Of a stretch of 64,000 nucleotides of DNA, positions 1 through 15,000 are shown piece after piece (the stretch's first letter is position 1; the number at the start of each line of letters is the position of its first letter). The DNA comes from Siphonodentalium dalli (taxonomy: Eukaryota > Mollusca > Scaphopoda > Gadilida > Siphonodentaliidae), in assembly GCA_032622095.1 (NCBI GenBank), contig CP136061.1:18972991-19036990 (forward strand). The letters run 5' to 3'. Under the pieces are notes generated by a model that ran no database searches, was not told the DNA's origin, and saw only the letters and a program-made list of their open reading frames with translations. The position numbers were made by a program, and so were the translations under genes.

Positions 1-26
1 ATCAGCGCAGCTCCATCATAAAAGGG
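1..26 (-). mobile_element. Edge fragment of TTAA MITE family B
   Basis: The window opens with 'agctccatcataaaaggg' followed by TTAA at 27-30. This is the end seen in family B copies at 13401-13611 and 55890-56128. The rest lies left of the window. Confidence 0.6.
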
Positions 27-42
27 TTAACAAAGCAAGTGT

Positions 43-320
43 GTTTTGAAGATACATGTAATCCTCAGGACTGACTTTAAGATACATGTAATCTTCAGGA
101 CTAACTTTAAGATACATGTAATCCTCAGGACTAACTTTAAGATACATGTAATCGTCAGGACTAACTTTAAGATACATGTAATCATCAGGACTAACTTTAA
201 GATACATGTAATCTTCAGGACTAACTTTAAGATACATGTAATCTTCAGGACTAACTTTAAGATACATGTAATCTTCAGGACTAACTTTAAGATACATGTA
301 ATCTTCAGGACTAACTATAA
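43..320. repeat. 30-bp tandem repeat, nine copies
   Basis: A 30-base unit containing 'aagatacatgtaatcttc' and 'aggactaact' repeats about nine times with one or two substitutions per copy. The period is a multiple of three and lacks stops, so both strands stay open (a ten-residue SPEDYMYLKV unit on minus, KIHVIFRTNF on plus). I read it as a minisatellite; coding is unproven. Confidence 0.9.
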
Positions 321-825
321 TTTGTTTACCATTATCATATTCCAATATTCAAAATAGATTGATGAACAATTTTATGCATGTATACATAGAACATTTTCCC
401 TTAAAAAGCTTATTGAAGCGATAGAAATTTATTATCTATTATCAACACACAGCTGAATTATATTTATTTCGTTGAATCAATAAGCAATTACTAATTTAAT
501 TCAATTCGAGGAGTGAAATTTAACACAACACATAAATTAAAACAACATATTAACAAAAAATAACACAACAATACTCCAATTTAATAGCAAAACAATACTA
601 AAATTCATAACAATGCATTTAACTGTTGTAACACTCTCTTTCACCAGACCAGATGTGGTTCCTTGTATGTCATTATAATTCTGTAAAAATTTGTCTCCAC
701 CTCCATCCGGATAGGTCAAGGGACCATGGGAACTAACTCCGGATAATACTTGGCCGATAAAACTGTCAACTGGATGAACTATGTAGAAGAAAGAATCATG
801 ATGGTCAACAAGCCTGCAAGTATGG

Positions 826-1660
826 TGCCGAATATATTTGCATAATGAGGTCCCCAGGGGGTGAATTTAGTGAAATCCTCTGGGGACCTCATTCTGCATG
901 GCCTCATCTGCTATGGGAGACCTAGACTCAAGATTTAAGTTCCCAGATGGTGAAGATGTTGATGTGCCCCCCATATGGCACCTCAGTTGTGCCATATGCC
1001 AATTTGGGTATATTGAGAATCTAAACTAATAAAGAACAAGAGCATCGCTAGGGTGTGGCAAAATACGCCGTTTAGCCATTTTGAATTGTACTGCCGCAAA
1101 ATAAAATAACACTTTGAGCTTACATTTGAAGAATATCTGATATACCCCTAATTTCAATGCAGTCAAATTCTAAGTAAAAAATGGCCATAACTCATGTGAA
1201 AATATTAAGACAGAACCTATATTCGAACTTGGCCTGTAGTTTTAGCTGCAAAATACACATACCAACTTTGGTTCAGATCAAATAATCCAAACTGGAGTTA
1301 TCGGTTGGAAACTAAAAATGTTAAATTCTAAGTCGAAAAAGGGCCATAACTCATGTAAATATAATTGGACGGAACCCATATTCGAACTTGGCCTGTATCT
1401 TTAGCTGGGAAATACACATACCAACTTTGGTTCATATCAAATAATCCAAACTGAAGTTATCGATTAGAAACCAAAAATGTTAACAGACAGACGGACGGAC
1501 GGACTGATTACATAATACGACCTTTTTTCAAAAGGGCGTATAAAAAGAAACTTTCTAAAGAAACTCAAAAAACTGGTTAATATGATAATAAAGATACTTT
1601 CCGGAGAAGATGAGGCCTAAGCAGAATGAGGTCCCCAGAACGTGTGGTGGAAGATCGTTA
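826..1660. mobile_element. GAGGTCC-palindrome MITE, interrupted by a retroelement
   Basis: Palindromic arms 'gaatgaggtccccag' and 'ctggggacctcattctgc' are followed by the family's body ('tatgggagacctag'). After about 1036 the body is broken by a retroelement tail and resumes near 1548, with the other arm at 1610-1640. The same order occurs at 54700-55250. Confidence 0.7.
1036..1548 (+). mobile_element. Retroelement (SINE or RTE-like) tail inside the MITE
   Basis: Two imperfect copies of a roughly 170-base module ('gccataactcatgt', 'atattcgaacttggcctgta') precede 'gacagacggacggacgg' and end in 'gggcgtataaaaa'. This is the usual 3' end of abundant marine-invertebrate non-LTR elements. A possible target duplication is 'aaagaa' on both sides. 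A second member is at 12905-13278. No ORF remains. Confidence 0.6.
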
Positions 1661-2287
1661 TCAATCTCAGAACTCTAGTCTGTTGATAGACACTTCACAA
1701 GTGCGAATTTTACACACTATATATTACGCTGTCATTAGTATGGCACATTTTTTGACTCAATGACAACTAACTACATAGCTGATTTATGTTGCACAGATTT
1801 CGTTAGGAAATAGAACATAGCTGGCTGACTACTGGATAATATTTAACCAACTTGGGCACAGAGCTGGCTGACTACTGGATAATACTTAAAGTGATGTGAA
1901 ACACTCCGGTAGGGTAATCAAATAGAAATGGAGAATTATCTTGCTCAAAGTAGTTATTTTTACAAATATTAAACCAAATTGACAACAAACACTGTCATTT
2001 TCATATATTAATTACATACAATGACTGTCAGTGTAGAAATCATTTGTGTTAGTTTATCGCCGAGAGTTGCGCCCCGAATCGAGATGTAAATATTTACATT
2101 TGAGCGTAGTTCAGACGGTGTTTTCTCTGGAGTGGTATGGTCGATTTCTTAGAAATTTTCGCAATGTTAGTAGAATGCTACATTCCCCTAGTTGGCATAG
2201 AACCTGAGTACCAACTTATCAGTTACACTCACCCGAACAAGTCCATAATATGTCTTTAACTGACTCAGGCACAGAGAATTATAGTCT
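1661..2287. other. IFT122 gene region, no feature seen
   Basis: AT-rich sequence with a short duplication ('agctggctgactactggataat' type, about 1820 and 1862). I see no exon, known repeat or open frame here. It probably belongs to the next IFT122 intron. Confidence 0.4.
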
Positions 2288-2291
2288 TTAA

Positions 2292-2683
2292 CCCTTTACC
2301 CAACAAACCGGCCAAAACCGGCCAAATAAAGCTTCAACAGCCTAAAATATCTTCGGTCTGTCTCAATAGAACCATACAAATATGGATATCATTGGAACGG
2401 GCTCCTTGACCACATTGTGATAGTTACAGTTATGCCCTGTGCCAATGCATTCTCTTATATATGCGAGTCGACCATAGGTCGCCTCGCATATATAAGAGAA
2501 TGCATTGGCCTAAAAAAAATCTTTTTTTAACACTTTTTACCATTTTTTCTTACATTCTTTAACAATTTTATAATTTTTAATGTGTTAAGCCAATGCATTC
2601 TCTTATATATGTGAGGCGACCTATGGTCGACTCGCATATATAAGAGAATGCATTGGCACAGGGCCCTTCTGTTGGGTAAAGGG
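2292..2683. mobile_element. piggyBac-like MITE family A, copy 1
   Basis: TTAA at 2288-2291 and 2684-2687 flank ends CCCTTTACCCAACA and TGTTGGGTAAAGGG (one mismatch). Inside are two long hairpins with arms 'gcattctcttatatatg', one on each side of an A/T-rich spacer. TTAA targets and CCC ends are the marks of piggyBac-type transposition. There is no transposase, so it moved with another element's enzyme. It lies next to IFT122 exon 8. Confidence 0.85.
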
Positions 2684-2882
2684 TTAAGCTTGATGGGCAT
2701 TTTAACAATCTAAACCACTCTAATGTGTAATTATATGCATACACAAGAATAAATACATGAATAGTAATGAGATGGCGTTATGACTGACTCATGAATATTT
2801 ACTATGAGTGCCCTAACCAGAAGCTCCAAAATCCAACATAATGGGCCAAAATTGATACTCAATTCCACTCCCAATAACATAC

Positions 2883-3021
2883 CTTTTTGATCAGTGATGA
2901 GGTGTTGGATTATCACATCTGTCATATTATCCCTGTAAGCATATCTGTCCTTGTACAGGCCATGCACTGTGCTGAACACAAGCTGGTAGTATGCTATCGT
3001 CCCATCGTGGCATCCAACCAC
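2883..3021 (-). CDS. IFT122: IFT122 coding exon 8 (last in window)
   Basis: A 139-base exon with acceptor CTTTTCAG and donor GTATGT at 2882. It encodes [20 protein letters not shown], then [20 protein letters not shown] and LITDQK, ending one base into the next codon. Nearly every residue matches the family. I searched 360-2880 for the next expected segment (KIAIYKNRLA-like) and did not find it, so the gene continues left of the window. Confidence 0.94.
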
Positions 3022-6000
3022 CTGAAAAGCAATAGTGTTACAGATATTTAAATGGTAACCAGCCACTCATTGAAATATTTTTCAATATTTCAGTAGTACA
3101 AAGCAAATGGTACATAATATTGTAGTCTGGGCTAGACATGGAACTTGTAGGTTCATATTATGACTTGGGATACCGATTTGTACCTTTGGTACTGATTGTC
3201 ATACTTGGCACGAGTTGAGAGACATCTCAATATGACATTCTGATCGTAGCATAGCCATTTTGATAAGAAATAATAATTTGTTCATGTACATATATATAAC
3301 TCAATGACTAGGCCTGAAATAGTGTGTCTGCTATTTGCAGAATGAGGTCCCCAGAGGGTGAATTTAGTGACACTTATATCCCGCAAGTGGGTTAGCATTA
3401 CCAAATTCACTATTTGAGGACCTCATTCTGCTTACGCCTCATCTTCTGGGAAGTATATATAGTCTCAAATTAACATTGTTTTTAGTTACTTTTTCCCTTC
3501 TGTTCAGTTTCTATATCCCCTAATTTGCAGAAGATAAAATGCACAGTTGAGATTACTAATGGGTGAACATCACCAACTTCAACTTGGGAACTTCAATATG
3601 ATCCTAGATCTTCCATAGCAGTTAAGGCCTAAACTGAATGAGGTCCCCAGATGGTGAAGTTGGTGATGCAAGCATCATTAAATTCCCACTCTGGGGACCT
3701 CATTCTGCAAATAACAGACACACGATTTGCAGGCTTGTGTACATATTATCAATGAACACATCATACTGAGACACTGCCTCCTACATTCTGATATAAGTAT
3801 ACTTACAACATAGTTTGAGTTAGGTCGTACAGCAGCAGTCCACACCCATGATGACTGGTCCCCTATCGTACCTAACTTCACTCCTTCTTTGGTGTGTAGA
3901 CAGCACTTCTTATTTGAACCACCGACAACCACATATTCACCCTTAGGGAACCAGCTTACAAAACATGGATCATATCCCAGGCTTCTATCCTTACCAACCT
4001 GCAATTTAATCAATTTCATTTTAAATACAGAATAGATTCTTTATTTCAGTTATTAAAATATACATTAATTAAGAGCTGTTCTGTCACCCAATGCATACCA
4101 CCATGTGATATACTGCCTAGATTCTTAGATCAACAAAGTAGGGTAACTCTGGGATAATTATCCGAAAAATGTCAATGCTTAAACCTATCCTGAAGATATA
4201 CACTCAATTTCATTGAGATCCAGTAACCAATGACTGATCGAGGTATCTGTGCAAACAAACTAAAAATTAAAATTTCCAAATAAGCGAACAAACATATCTC
4301 TATAATGGTATAAAATGCCAACATTTGAATGAGAGGTGGAGACAAGATCCATGTAATCTTACCTGTTATATCACACCAAATGATGTGAGGCAAATGTATT
4401 CATCGGAATCGCAGCCATTGAGTACATATTATGGTATACCTCTAATGGAATACAGGCCTGAACTATTCGTGTTGACGTTGTCACTTAGAAAGATGACCTA
4501 GAAACGTTAGATTACTTCAACGATCCGCTTTGGGTGATGCCCCATTCATTACTGGTTATTAATCAGACTTCAAATCACAACAAAGGGAGCTATAGTATCA
4601 ATAAGAACACAAATTGCATCATAATCTCAAATCTTTTATCAAACTTGTTGTGGACGGCACATAGTTACATTTCCTTGCGCCATCCACAACTCATTCCATA
4701 AAAGATTCTTGATTGAGATGTGTGTTGTGTTCTGTCTATTTACACTACTATTAGTCATAATTACACTAATTGATTCAATTATGATTATTTTTGAAGGTTT
4801 CATAGAAGAGACTCTTACCTGTTTGCCAGACAATTGATAAAAAGACAACCTCTGTCCCCAGTCTGCTATAGCCAGAATATCATAAGGTTCATCTCTGAAA
4901 AATACAATCAAGATAGATATTGTAAACCAATGCCCTTCTCATCAGTCAATAATTGTTTATTAACCCTTTCATGATGGGAGCTGTGCTGGTGCAGCATTAA
5001 AGACCTTGTGCCAGTACATTATCTAATATAACATGTATGTTGAGTCTCCTATAGGGAGCCTCACTTATATAAGCACAGGCTTACAATGTCAAGGTGAATA
5101 TTGATAGGCCAATGTATTCTCATATATAGGAGACTCGCATATATAAGAGATTGCATTGGCACAGGTTTTCCGCAAAATTTCAGGAAACTCCAGTCATGTA
5201 AGGGTTAATAATTAATAACTCATAATATTTCTTAAACATACGTTAATTCATCAAATATGCACAAGAAAATAAATACTTGTATTACTCCGGCATATGGAAA
5301 ATTGGATGAAAGGACCTTCCAAGCGTCTATTGTGGGGACACTGGGGTAGTACAGAATATTGGTTTATTTTCATTTTCCCTTAATTCTCTGTTGGCAATTA
5401 ATTACTTAATTAAACTCTTATGGGACTAAAACATCAACTTGTGATGAACCTATATATTCTAATGAAGAATAAAATTGACAATAAAATTTATTTGTCAATG
5501 AATTCAAAGAATCAGGTTCTTTTTTCATTTACACATTCATTAGAAACCTATTAACCCTTTACCCAACAGAACGGCCCTGTGCCAATGCATTCTCTTATAT
5601 ATGCGAGTCGACCATAGGTCGCCTCGCATATATAAGAGAATGCATTGGCTTAACACATTAAAAATTATAAAATTGTTAAAGAATGTAAGAAAAAATGGTA
5701 AAAAGTGTTAAAAAGATTGTTTTTAGGCCAATGCATTCTCTTATATATGCGAGGCGACCTATGGTTGACTCGCATATATAAGAGAATGCATTGGCACAGG
5801 GCATAACTGTAACCATCACAATGTGGTCAATGAGCTGGTTCCAATGATATCCATATTTGTATGGTTTTATTGAGACAGACCCAAGATAATTTAGGCTGTT
5901 GCAGCTTTATTTGGCCGGTTTGTTGGGTAAAGGGTTAAACTTCTAGTGATTAACAATGGGAGGCTTGAGCTTTTGCAAGATTGATGAGATGTTGATGTAA

Positions 6001-9000
6001 AATTTCCAATCCAGTTTTTATCTTCTGAATATCCAGCAATACCATGAATGTGAGCCTCAAATGAAAACAATTATATGGAAAGCCTTTATGTTTGTAAGTT
6101 AATTTCCAAGTGTTATATACGATTCTTATTAGATGAATTTAAAAAACACAAATCTGTATTTTACAAATAGCCAAAACATGACAAAAATTTGCTAAAATAA
6201 TTGTGAAACCAGATTTATCGAATTCCTGGTTGAGTGACATATTTGCGGAGTGAACTATATACCCAGTGTACTCACTGGGCAATATACCTGTGTAGTCAAC
6301 GACAGGACATGCTCTATTTATTACATTTTACTGAAGACCTTGAAGCATGCATAGGGCCCACTACGTAAACTGTATCCCACAAAAAAAAAACTGCTGTACA
6401 AAGTCCCTTCAGAAGAAGTTAAGTGCAACTCGAGTTTACTCAGATCAAATAATATTATTCCCTTGTCGATAAACAGCTTTAAGAGAAACATAATTGTCGC
6501 GAAAATGTTTTGAGCTCTTGTTCAATAAACCGAATCACGAGAGCTTTCCGATGAATGGCAACAAGCCATATTTCCGACTAAATCCTGAAAAGTTACCCAT
6601 AATTCTGCTGTCGTTAGGGAGTCGATTACTTAGGGCATTACTGTATATATTTTCTCGAGATGGCGTACTGGTTTCATCGATTTTTGCATGCCAGTTTTGT
6701 ACAGTAATCACTAATGTGGTAAATTTAGCATGATACTATATGCAAGTACAGTCCTCGCAACTGGCCACAGCAATAAACATGCCATGGGTAATGCCATGGC
6801 AATATGTGGAATCTAACATACCACAGCATTTAATTTGCCATGGGATATTTTTCCTAATTTCGAGGGCTGCAAGTATAGTAGTGTGCTAAATTTAGCACAA
6901 CATTATACAATATAGGACAAAGCTCACAAGGCTCCATTTCTGGGTGAGGCGAAATATTATCATGTAGTCTATACCAGATCAAAAGTCTTATTTATGCTAC
7001 ATCAGATCAAAAGTCTTATTTATGCTACATCAGATCAAAAGTGTTATTTATGCTACATCAGATCAAAAGTGTTATTTATGAATGCTAGCTGGAGTTTAGT
7101 TAAAGTCAAAAAGCCTGAATATAGTGTGTTTGACATTTGCAGAATGGCGTTCCCAACGTGTGAATTTAGTGACACTATCCTGCAAGGCGGGTTAGAATCA
7201 CCAAATTCACCCTCTGGGGACCTCATTCTGCTAAGGCCTCATCTGCTTTGGGAGACCTAGGATCAGATTGAATTTTCCCAGTTGAAGTTGGTGATGATCA
7301 CCCATTGGCTACCTCGATTATGCAATTTATCTTCAGCAAATTAGGGGATATAGAAACTGAACAGAAGGGAAAAAGTAACTGAAAACAATGTTAATTTGAG
7401 ACTAGATATTTCCCAGAAGATGAGGCCTAAGAAGAATGAGGTCCCCAGAGGGTGAATTTGGTGATGGTAGCCCTACTGTGAGGGGTAGCATCACTAAATG
7501 CACCCTCTGGGGACCTCATTCTGCAAACTATTTCCAGGCTTGTTTATGAAATAGAAAGTCCATTTATCAATCTACAAGCCATGAAATAGTGTGGCTGTCA
7601 TTTACATAATGAGGTCCACAGAAGGTGAATTTAGTGACACTCTCCCACACAGCAGGCTGGCATCACCAAATTCACCTTCTTGGATCCTATCTGCTTAGAC
7701 TGAAAATGCTATGGGAGACCTAGGATTAGATTGAAGTTCCCCAGTTGAAGTGATGCATAATTCAGGTGCCCAAATGGTGAACATCACCAACTTCAACTGG
7801 GGAACTTCAATCTGATCCTAGGTATATCCCATAGCATTTGAGGTCTAAGCAGAATGAGGTTCCCAGAAGGTGAATTTGGTGATGCTATCCTGCAATGAGA
7901 AATAGCGTCATTAAATTCACCCTCTGGGGACCTCATTCTGCAAATGACATACACACTATTTCAAGTCATGGACATTCTAGCCAATGATTAGTAGAATATG
8001 GACATAGGTTTGCATTATTTCAGGGCCGATCTGGCCAGTACTGGCACTAAATCATGAGCGTGTGTTGTGTAAAATGACACCCTAGCCAATGATTAGTTGA
8101 ATATGTCTAAACATTTCATATTTAATTCTTATGTTCAGTATAATATATCAATAGGAGAAAATTTAAATTATAACAAGATTCTGATTCAAAATCAATAACA
8201 TTGGTGATATATTAACCCTTTCATGACAGGAGCAGCATTAAAGATCCTGTACCAGTGCATTCTCTTATATATGTGAGTCTCCCACAGGGAGCCTCACATA
8301 TATAAGAGAATGCACTGGCTTACAAGGTCAATGTAAATATTGTTTGGCCATGCATTCTCTTATATATGCGATGCTCCCTATGGGAGACTCACGTATATAA
8401 GAGAATACAATGACACAGGGTTTTCACAAAATTTCAGGAAGCTCCAGCCATTAAAAGTTCAAAGGTGAAAAGAAGGAGCTTGATATAGAGGAAGACTGAT
8501 AAATAGAAAAAAAAAACATTTTGTTTTCAAATAGTGCAGTAAAAATAATGTTCAAAAACAGTGTACCAGATTAAACCAGTAACATCAATTATACCAATTT
8601 TTTTTTTACTTCATATACTGTATGCTTTTTCTGTACCATTTCTCATTGAGAAAATATTGATATTCAAGAAGTGAAATCAACATTATTTATTGAGAGCAAA
8701 GTATTACCGGTGAGCTTACAGATTCTTATATCGGCCGAATGGCTGTGTATACTTTTTGCTAGGATTCATACATCAGAACCTTGACTAACCCTTTCATAAC
8801 GGGAGCTGTACTGGTACAGCATTAAAGATCCTGTGCCAGTGCATTCTTTATATATGCGAGTCTCCCATAGGGAGCCTCGCATATATATGAGAATGCTGTG
8901 GCTTACATGGTCATGTAAATATTGTTCAGCCAATGTATTCTCTTATATATGCGAGGTTCCCTATGGGAGACTGCATATATAAGAGAATACATTGGCACAG

Positions 9001-12000
9001 GGTTTTCGAAAAATTTGAGGGAGATCGAGTGATGAAAGGGTGAAGCCCTGCAGATGTTACATAAGAGATCACAGCTGATGTATTGTAACAGTCATGTAAT
9101 GCGTAACAAGCCTGATGACATTGAGCACCACCTGAGTGTTGCGTGTATCATTGTAATAAACCTTTCAACCAGGATCTATCGGATTGACACAATCAGTGTA
9201 CAAAATTGACTACATTGTGAAGGTACTGAACATGCATGTGACTGTAGGATATGTGATAGGTGTAAATCAATGCATGTTTCTTTTTCAAACACACGAGTCA
9301 TATAAACATATAAGTATGTGCATACATTGCATCCATATATGCAGTTATAGGTTTTCCCTGATAGACAAACATGCCTTACTTTCCAAGTACCTTACCTCCT
9401 TGTTCACATTACACTCCTACATATGATATATTGATATTATAGAGGTTTTAATTCCTAGACTGATTGACAAGAGACCTCAGTCAATTTTATGAGTTTATAA
9501 TGGCCAACTCTGTGTTATCCAAAACATGTTTGTCATGAGAAAAATGTGACGCTGAATACCAATATGTTTTTTATTTCCTGATCACAATAACTATCCATAG
9601 CATTTACTTTCATTTTGCCAAGACAATAATTTTAATATAATTCCATTCGGTGATATGTGATCCAAATTTCTTTTAGGAACTAACTTCTAGCAACAGACAA
9701 GAATGTAAATTATTATTCAAGATTCAATTTGGCAAGAACCCATGGTGCTTATACGATTTGACTCCTAACCCTTTCATGATGGGAGCAATGCTGGTGCAGC
9801 ATTAAAGATCCTGTGCCAGGGCATTCTCTTATATATGTGAGTCTCCCAGCAGGAACCTCGCATATATAAGTGAATCCACTGGCTTACAAGGTCAAGGTAA
9901 ATATTATTAGGCCAATGTATTCTCTTATATAAGCGAGGCTCCATATGGGAGACTCGCATATATAAGAGAATGCATTGACACAGGTTTATCGCAAAATTTC
10001 AGGAAGCTCCAGCCATGGAGGGTTAAAACTTCGCCCGACAAGCATAAAGACTATAATTATAATATGAAATTTACCATGCTCAAAGTAAGAATTTTTTTTA
10101 GATTTTGTAAATATTATACTTATTTAAACCATTAAGTGATATATTGGTGTCTACTTTTGATGTAATCAAAAATGGTTTATTAAAGTATTAATGAAAAATC
10201 TATATTAGAGTGAAGAGAAAATATATTGAGAGAGGGAGAGTTTTATGAATAAAAACTAAATTCAGAAGCAATTAAGGATCCTTTTTATTCATCGCCTCAC
10301 GTTACCTGTGCGCTCGAAACCTGCCCATAAAGTCATCAGTTCTGAAAGTTTTCAGGAGTAATATTAACAAATAAAGAACTTCGATCACGGGTGGATAATA
10401 GGAAGAGTTTACAAGATCTTTTATTGTTGAGCCTGAGAAAATAGTATCACAGGGAAGAACATGAGTAAAGTCATAACAAAAAGTAATAGAAAAAATCTAC
10501 TAAAACAAACTAATGTATAGTCTTTCATACAATGTTAATGAACACAATAAGTCTTTTAACTAAAAACTCAATTAGTTTTTATGACAAATTTGGCCTATTT
10601 CGAAGCAAATTGTCTATTTTTATTGTAAAATTAGGAAGAGATACAAAGAGGAGAAAATCAAGAAAAGGAACTCATAGCAGGACATATCGTTGGCATGCTT
10701 ATTGGAAGTAGTTTCCAAATGGCCATTTAACACTTTACCCAACAGAACGGCCCTGTGCCAATGCATTCTCTTATATATGCGAGTCGACCATAGGTCGCCT
10801 CACATATATAAGAGAATGCATTGGCTTAACACATATTAAAAATGATAAAATTGTCAAAGAATGTAGAAAAATATTATAAAAAATGTTAAAAAATGTAAGA
10901 AAAAATTATAAAATTGTTAAAGAATGTAAGAAAAAATGGTCGACTCGCATATATAAGAGAATGCATTGGCACAGGGCATAACTGTAACCATCACAATGTG
11001 GTAAATGAATCGGTTCCAATGATATCCATATTTGTATGGTGTTATTGAGACAGTCCGAAGATAGTTTAGGCTGTTGAAGCTTTATTTGGGCGTTTTTGGC
11101 CGCTTTGTTGGGTAAAGGGTTAACTGGGTTGGTAAGTGTTTGTATGATAAACCAAGAGATTCATGAGAAGACATTTCTCAAATTTTGTGAAAATCAAATT
11201 ACGCAATTATGTCGCAAAATAGACAGCCGTAAACAATCCAGGAGGCATAATTAATGCATGAAAAAAAATCATGCAGGACTGGTTTTCGAACTCATCCAAG
11301 AAGCCATGATTAAAATTTGGTCGAAGTAGTGTTAAAGTTATCTCGATTACAGAGCAAAATAGACACCCAGTAAACAAACCAGGAGGCATAATTCCTAAAA
11401 AAAAATACGGGCACGACCAATCGTCTGTGTACCTACAGTATCTCATGCTATTACCATGTATGTATACTTTCAGTATTTAGAGGGTCACAATAAAATATGT
11501 TCCATCAATACCTTGACCCTTTCATGATGGGAGCTGCACTGGTGCAGCATTAAAGATCCTGGGTCAGTGCATTCTCTTATATATGCGAGTCTCCCATAGG
11601 GAACCTTGCATATATAAGAGAATGCACTGGTATAAAAGGTCAAGGCAAATATTGTTAGGCCAATGTATTCTCTTATACATACCAAGCTCACTGTAGGAGA
11701 CTTGCATTGGCACAGAGTTTTCACAAAATTTCAGGAAGCTCCAGTCATGGAAGGGTTAAAGATGGTGTATCACTTCCAGGCCACAATTACAACATAATTT
11801 TTGTAAAACCCGATTTCAAGACTACAAATACCTTATTCCATGAATAAAACCCTGATATATTGAAGATTGGGTATATTATTTGTCTATAAAGACATAATAA
11901 AGTGGTTTATTCCTGATGTAGCTGAGCAAATTATCTGAACCAAATGTTATTTAGGCTTGATGGAGAGTGCTAACAACATAGAGTTCTCCCCCTTGATGGA

Positions 12001-15000
12001 GAGTGCTAACAACATAGAGTTCTCCCCCTTGATGGAGAGTGCTAACAACATAGAGTTCTCCCCCTTGATGGAGAGTGCTAACAACATAGAGTTCTCCCTC
12101 TTTCTATGCTCCAAATGTTGCCATGAGAATGTCTGAAGTTTCGGTTCTAAAAATAGCCTGTAAAACTGTCCTGAAAGGTTGTGTGTATTATAGCGGGAAA
12201 AAACGAAGTAAAATAAATATTAATTGATAAGAAACTTTTCCGGACAGGTGTCTTTGATTCATATTTATTATTTTATACCCCGGAAACTATATCAAACTTG
12301 TTAAGAAAAGATACACTATCTTGAAGAAATGCATGGGAGAATACATTTAGAAATCAAATGGATAAAGAAAGATATAATTTAATATGATGATTGAAGGACA
12401 AACAGTGATACATGTGATGAAAGAAGGATAATGAAAAAAACACACTGATATATTGATTAAACAAACTGATATATTGATTAAACACACTGATATATTGATT
12501 AAATACATGCAACAGCCTATGACAAATCTTATAAACAGATTCACATTTAAAAGTTTTCTTATTAGAAGGTACAGATAAAATCTCAGAAAAAATAAATTTA
12601 GATCTGCGAACCTACCTGCTTGGATTCCATTGGACGGACCAAATAGGGGCAACCGTTGCACCTGGCCGTTCAATCTTCACTTTTTCTTCACCAGTCTGCA
12701 AAAAGAATGAATGAATTCTTGTCAATAACTCTTCGTACATTAAGATGGATAGAAAATTCCAACAGCACATATGCATGCTGATGTTCAACAATTGTCAACT
12801 GATGGGCTTCTAATGACTGAAGTCCGTGTGAATGAAGGGTACCGGTCTACCAAACAGCTACGTATTTGATAGTCTGAAAAAAAAGCAGGGAATCCAATTA
12901 TTTTCAACAAGAGCATTGATGGGGCACGGGCATGCTAATTCCAACAAAGGGCCATAACTCTGGTAAAAATTGACTGATTGAACCCAAATTCGACCTTGAC
13001 CTCTATTTTGGACTAGTAAACTGATATATTTTTTCATTCCATTCAATTCAGACTTCCTAAAGTTATCATCCGGAAATGAAAATCAAGTGCAAATTCCAAC
13101 AGAAAGGGTCATAACTCTGGTGAAAATTGGCAGGCGGAACAGGAATTTGAACTTGACCTGTATTTTGTGTTAGTAAACCCACATATATAATTATTATCAT
13201 CCAGAAATCAAAAGCGAATGGATGGACAGATAAATAACATAATACATCATGTTTTTTTAAACGGGTGCATAAAAAGTATTACGTCAGCCGACCACAAATC
13301 TTGGCAGCACTCAGCTGAAGCCAGTCAAAAATAGTCACATGGAATTTTTTATGTGGTGACATCATACTGCGGGAAAATGCCTATATAGCAATGGCGATAT
13401 AAAGGATAACAGAATGCATTCTCTTATATATGTATAGGGAGCCATGTATATATAAGAGAATAATCTGGCCTAACAATATTTGCCTTGACCGTGTAAGCCA
13501 GTGCATTCTCTTATATATGCGAGGATCCATATGGGAAACTAGCATATATAAGAGAATGCATAGGCACAGGATCTTAAATGCTGCACCAGCGCAGCTCCCA
13601 TCATGAAAGGGTTAATGTTATGGGTGCACTCAAGATAACCAATGCCGATTATAGATTATCAGCTCATCTTTATTACTGATACGTACCTTATTTCTTATGC
13701 TCACTAAGCCATTGTACAATCCCAATGCTAGATACTGTCCATCATTCGTCCAGCTGCAGCTCGTGATACGGCTGTTAACTTTGTGCTTGGATACAGATTT
13801 CTGTTCTTGTGACCAAAGGCCTATAAAACAAAAGTTAGAATTGACAAATATCTCAGATATAGATATCTTGTTTTCTAACTGACATTGCAAGGTGGTGGAT
13901 CATGAAAGTCTAATTCACAACTGAAAGAATTAAATACCTTAACCTACCGCACTCTGACACCAAATTAACTAGTATTAAAGTTCAAATCTGTATGTATCTT
14001 ATCTTCAAATAAGAGAAACTCACAACTTCATAAAAACTACAACAGATACATGTACTCAATCCTTTTTGAGGTATAACTAAACCTTACTTACTGGGTTCAA
14101 TACAGAAATTGTAATCAGATATTTAAATTATAGTAATGTTCCACCCTGTAATATAATTGCACCCTGTACTACATTGTAGTATTAATCACTCAAAAGTATA
14201 CCCCATGTGATGTTTTAACATATGATATTACTGGGTTTCCGCTAGGGTTAAAATGTCCTGTCCCTGTTTCCTTGCAACTGAGAATATACAAATAAGTTTT
14301 GAGACGTAGCTTAACTGGAATTTGATTTGAAAATATAAAAAAATATAAAGCATTCAGTCATGTACATGTACCTGTATTAATTATTCTGTAATTGTATGAA
14401 CAGTGTATACAAACTTCTGGTCGTTATCAATAATGTTTAATTGACACAGACACACGATATGTGCATAATTTGATTTAGCCAATGACAGTGGCCATTTCAT
14501 TCAGATGGGTGAGATTGACGTCAGTGTGTTTTTTCGAAGCACTTTGTCCTTTGACAATTGATGTGAGCATGCAAGGCAACCGAACTCATTGACGTTTGCC
14601 GTGTGTTGTCAGAGGTAGACTGACAGTTGAGTGCTTTGATAACTTGTTATACCATAGCTACATGTTGTTATGAACAATGGCTAAGTGGAGTCTTTATCAC
14701 AAGTATCAAAGTCCCGTTAAAACTCCATAGGTAAAGTTATGTATAGGCCGAGTCATAGCTACACCTCACTGACTCTGCTTTTAGCCTAATAGATAGCACA
14801 CCTGGAGAATACATCAGGGTTTTAAAGATCGAATAACTGGATTGAGACATTATTATTAATTTGTTTTCCTAGTTAAACACTTTGAAGTGCAACCACTGGG
14901 TGCCCACAAGAGCTGTTATGTTTCACGGATTGTCTGTGAAACTCCTGGATTGCCCTAGCATAAACATCTATAATATGGATAACCACCCATTTCTCCCACA

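Noticed and set aside
360-2880. Searched for IFT122 exon 9
   Set aside because: No segment resembling the expected continuation with GT-AG sites was found, so the gene is taken to continue beyond the left edge.
11957-12100. CRISPR-like array
   Set aside because: Copies are contiguous with no spacers. It is a eukaryotic minisatellite, as are the 28-, 30- and 63-base arrays.
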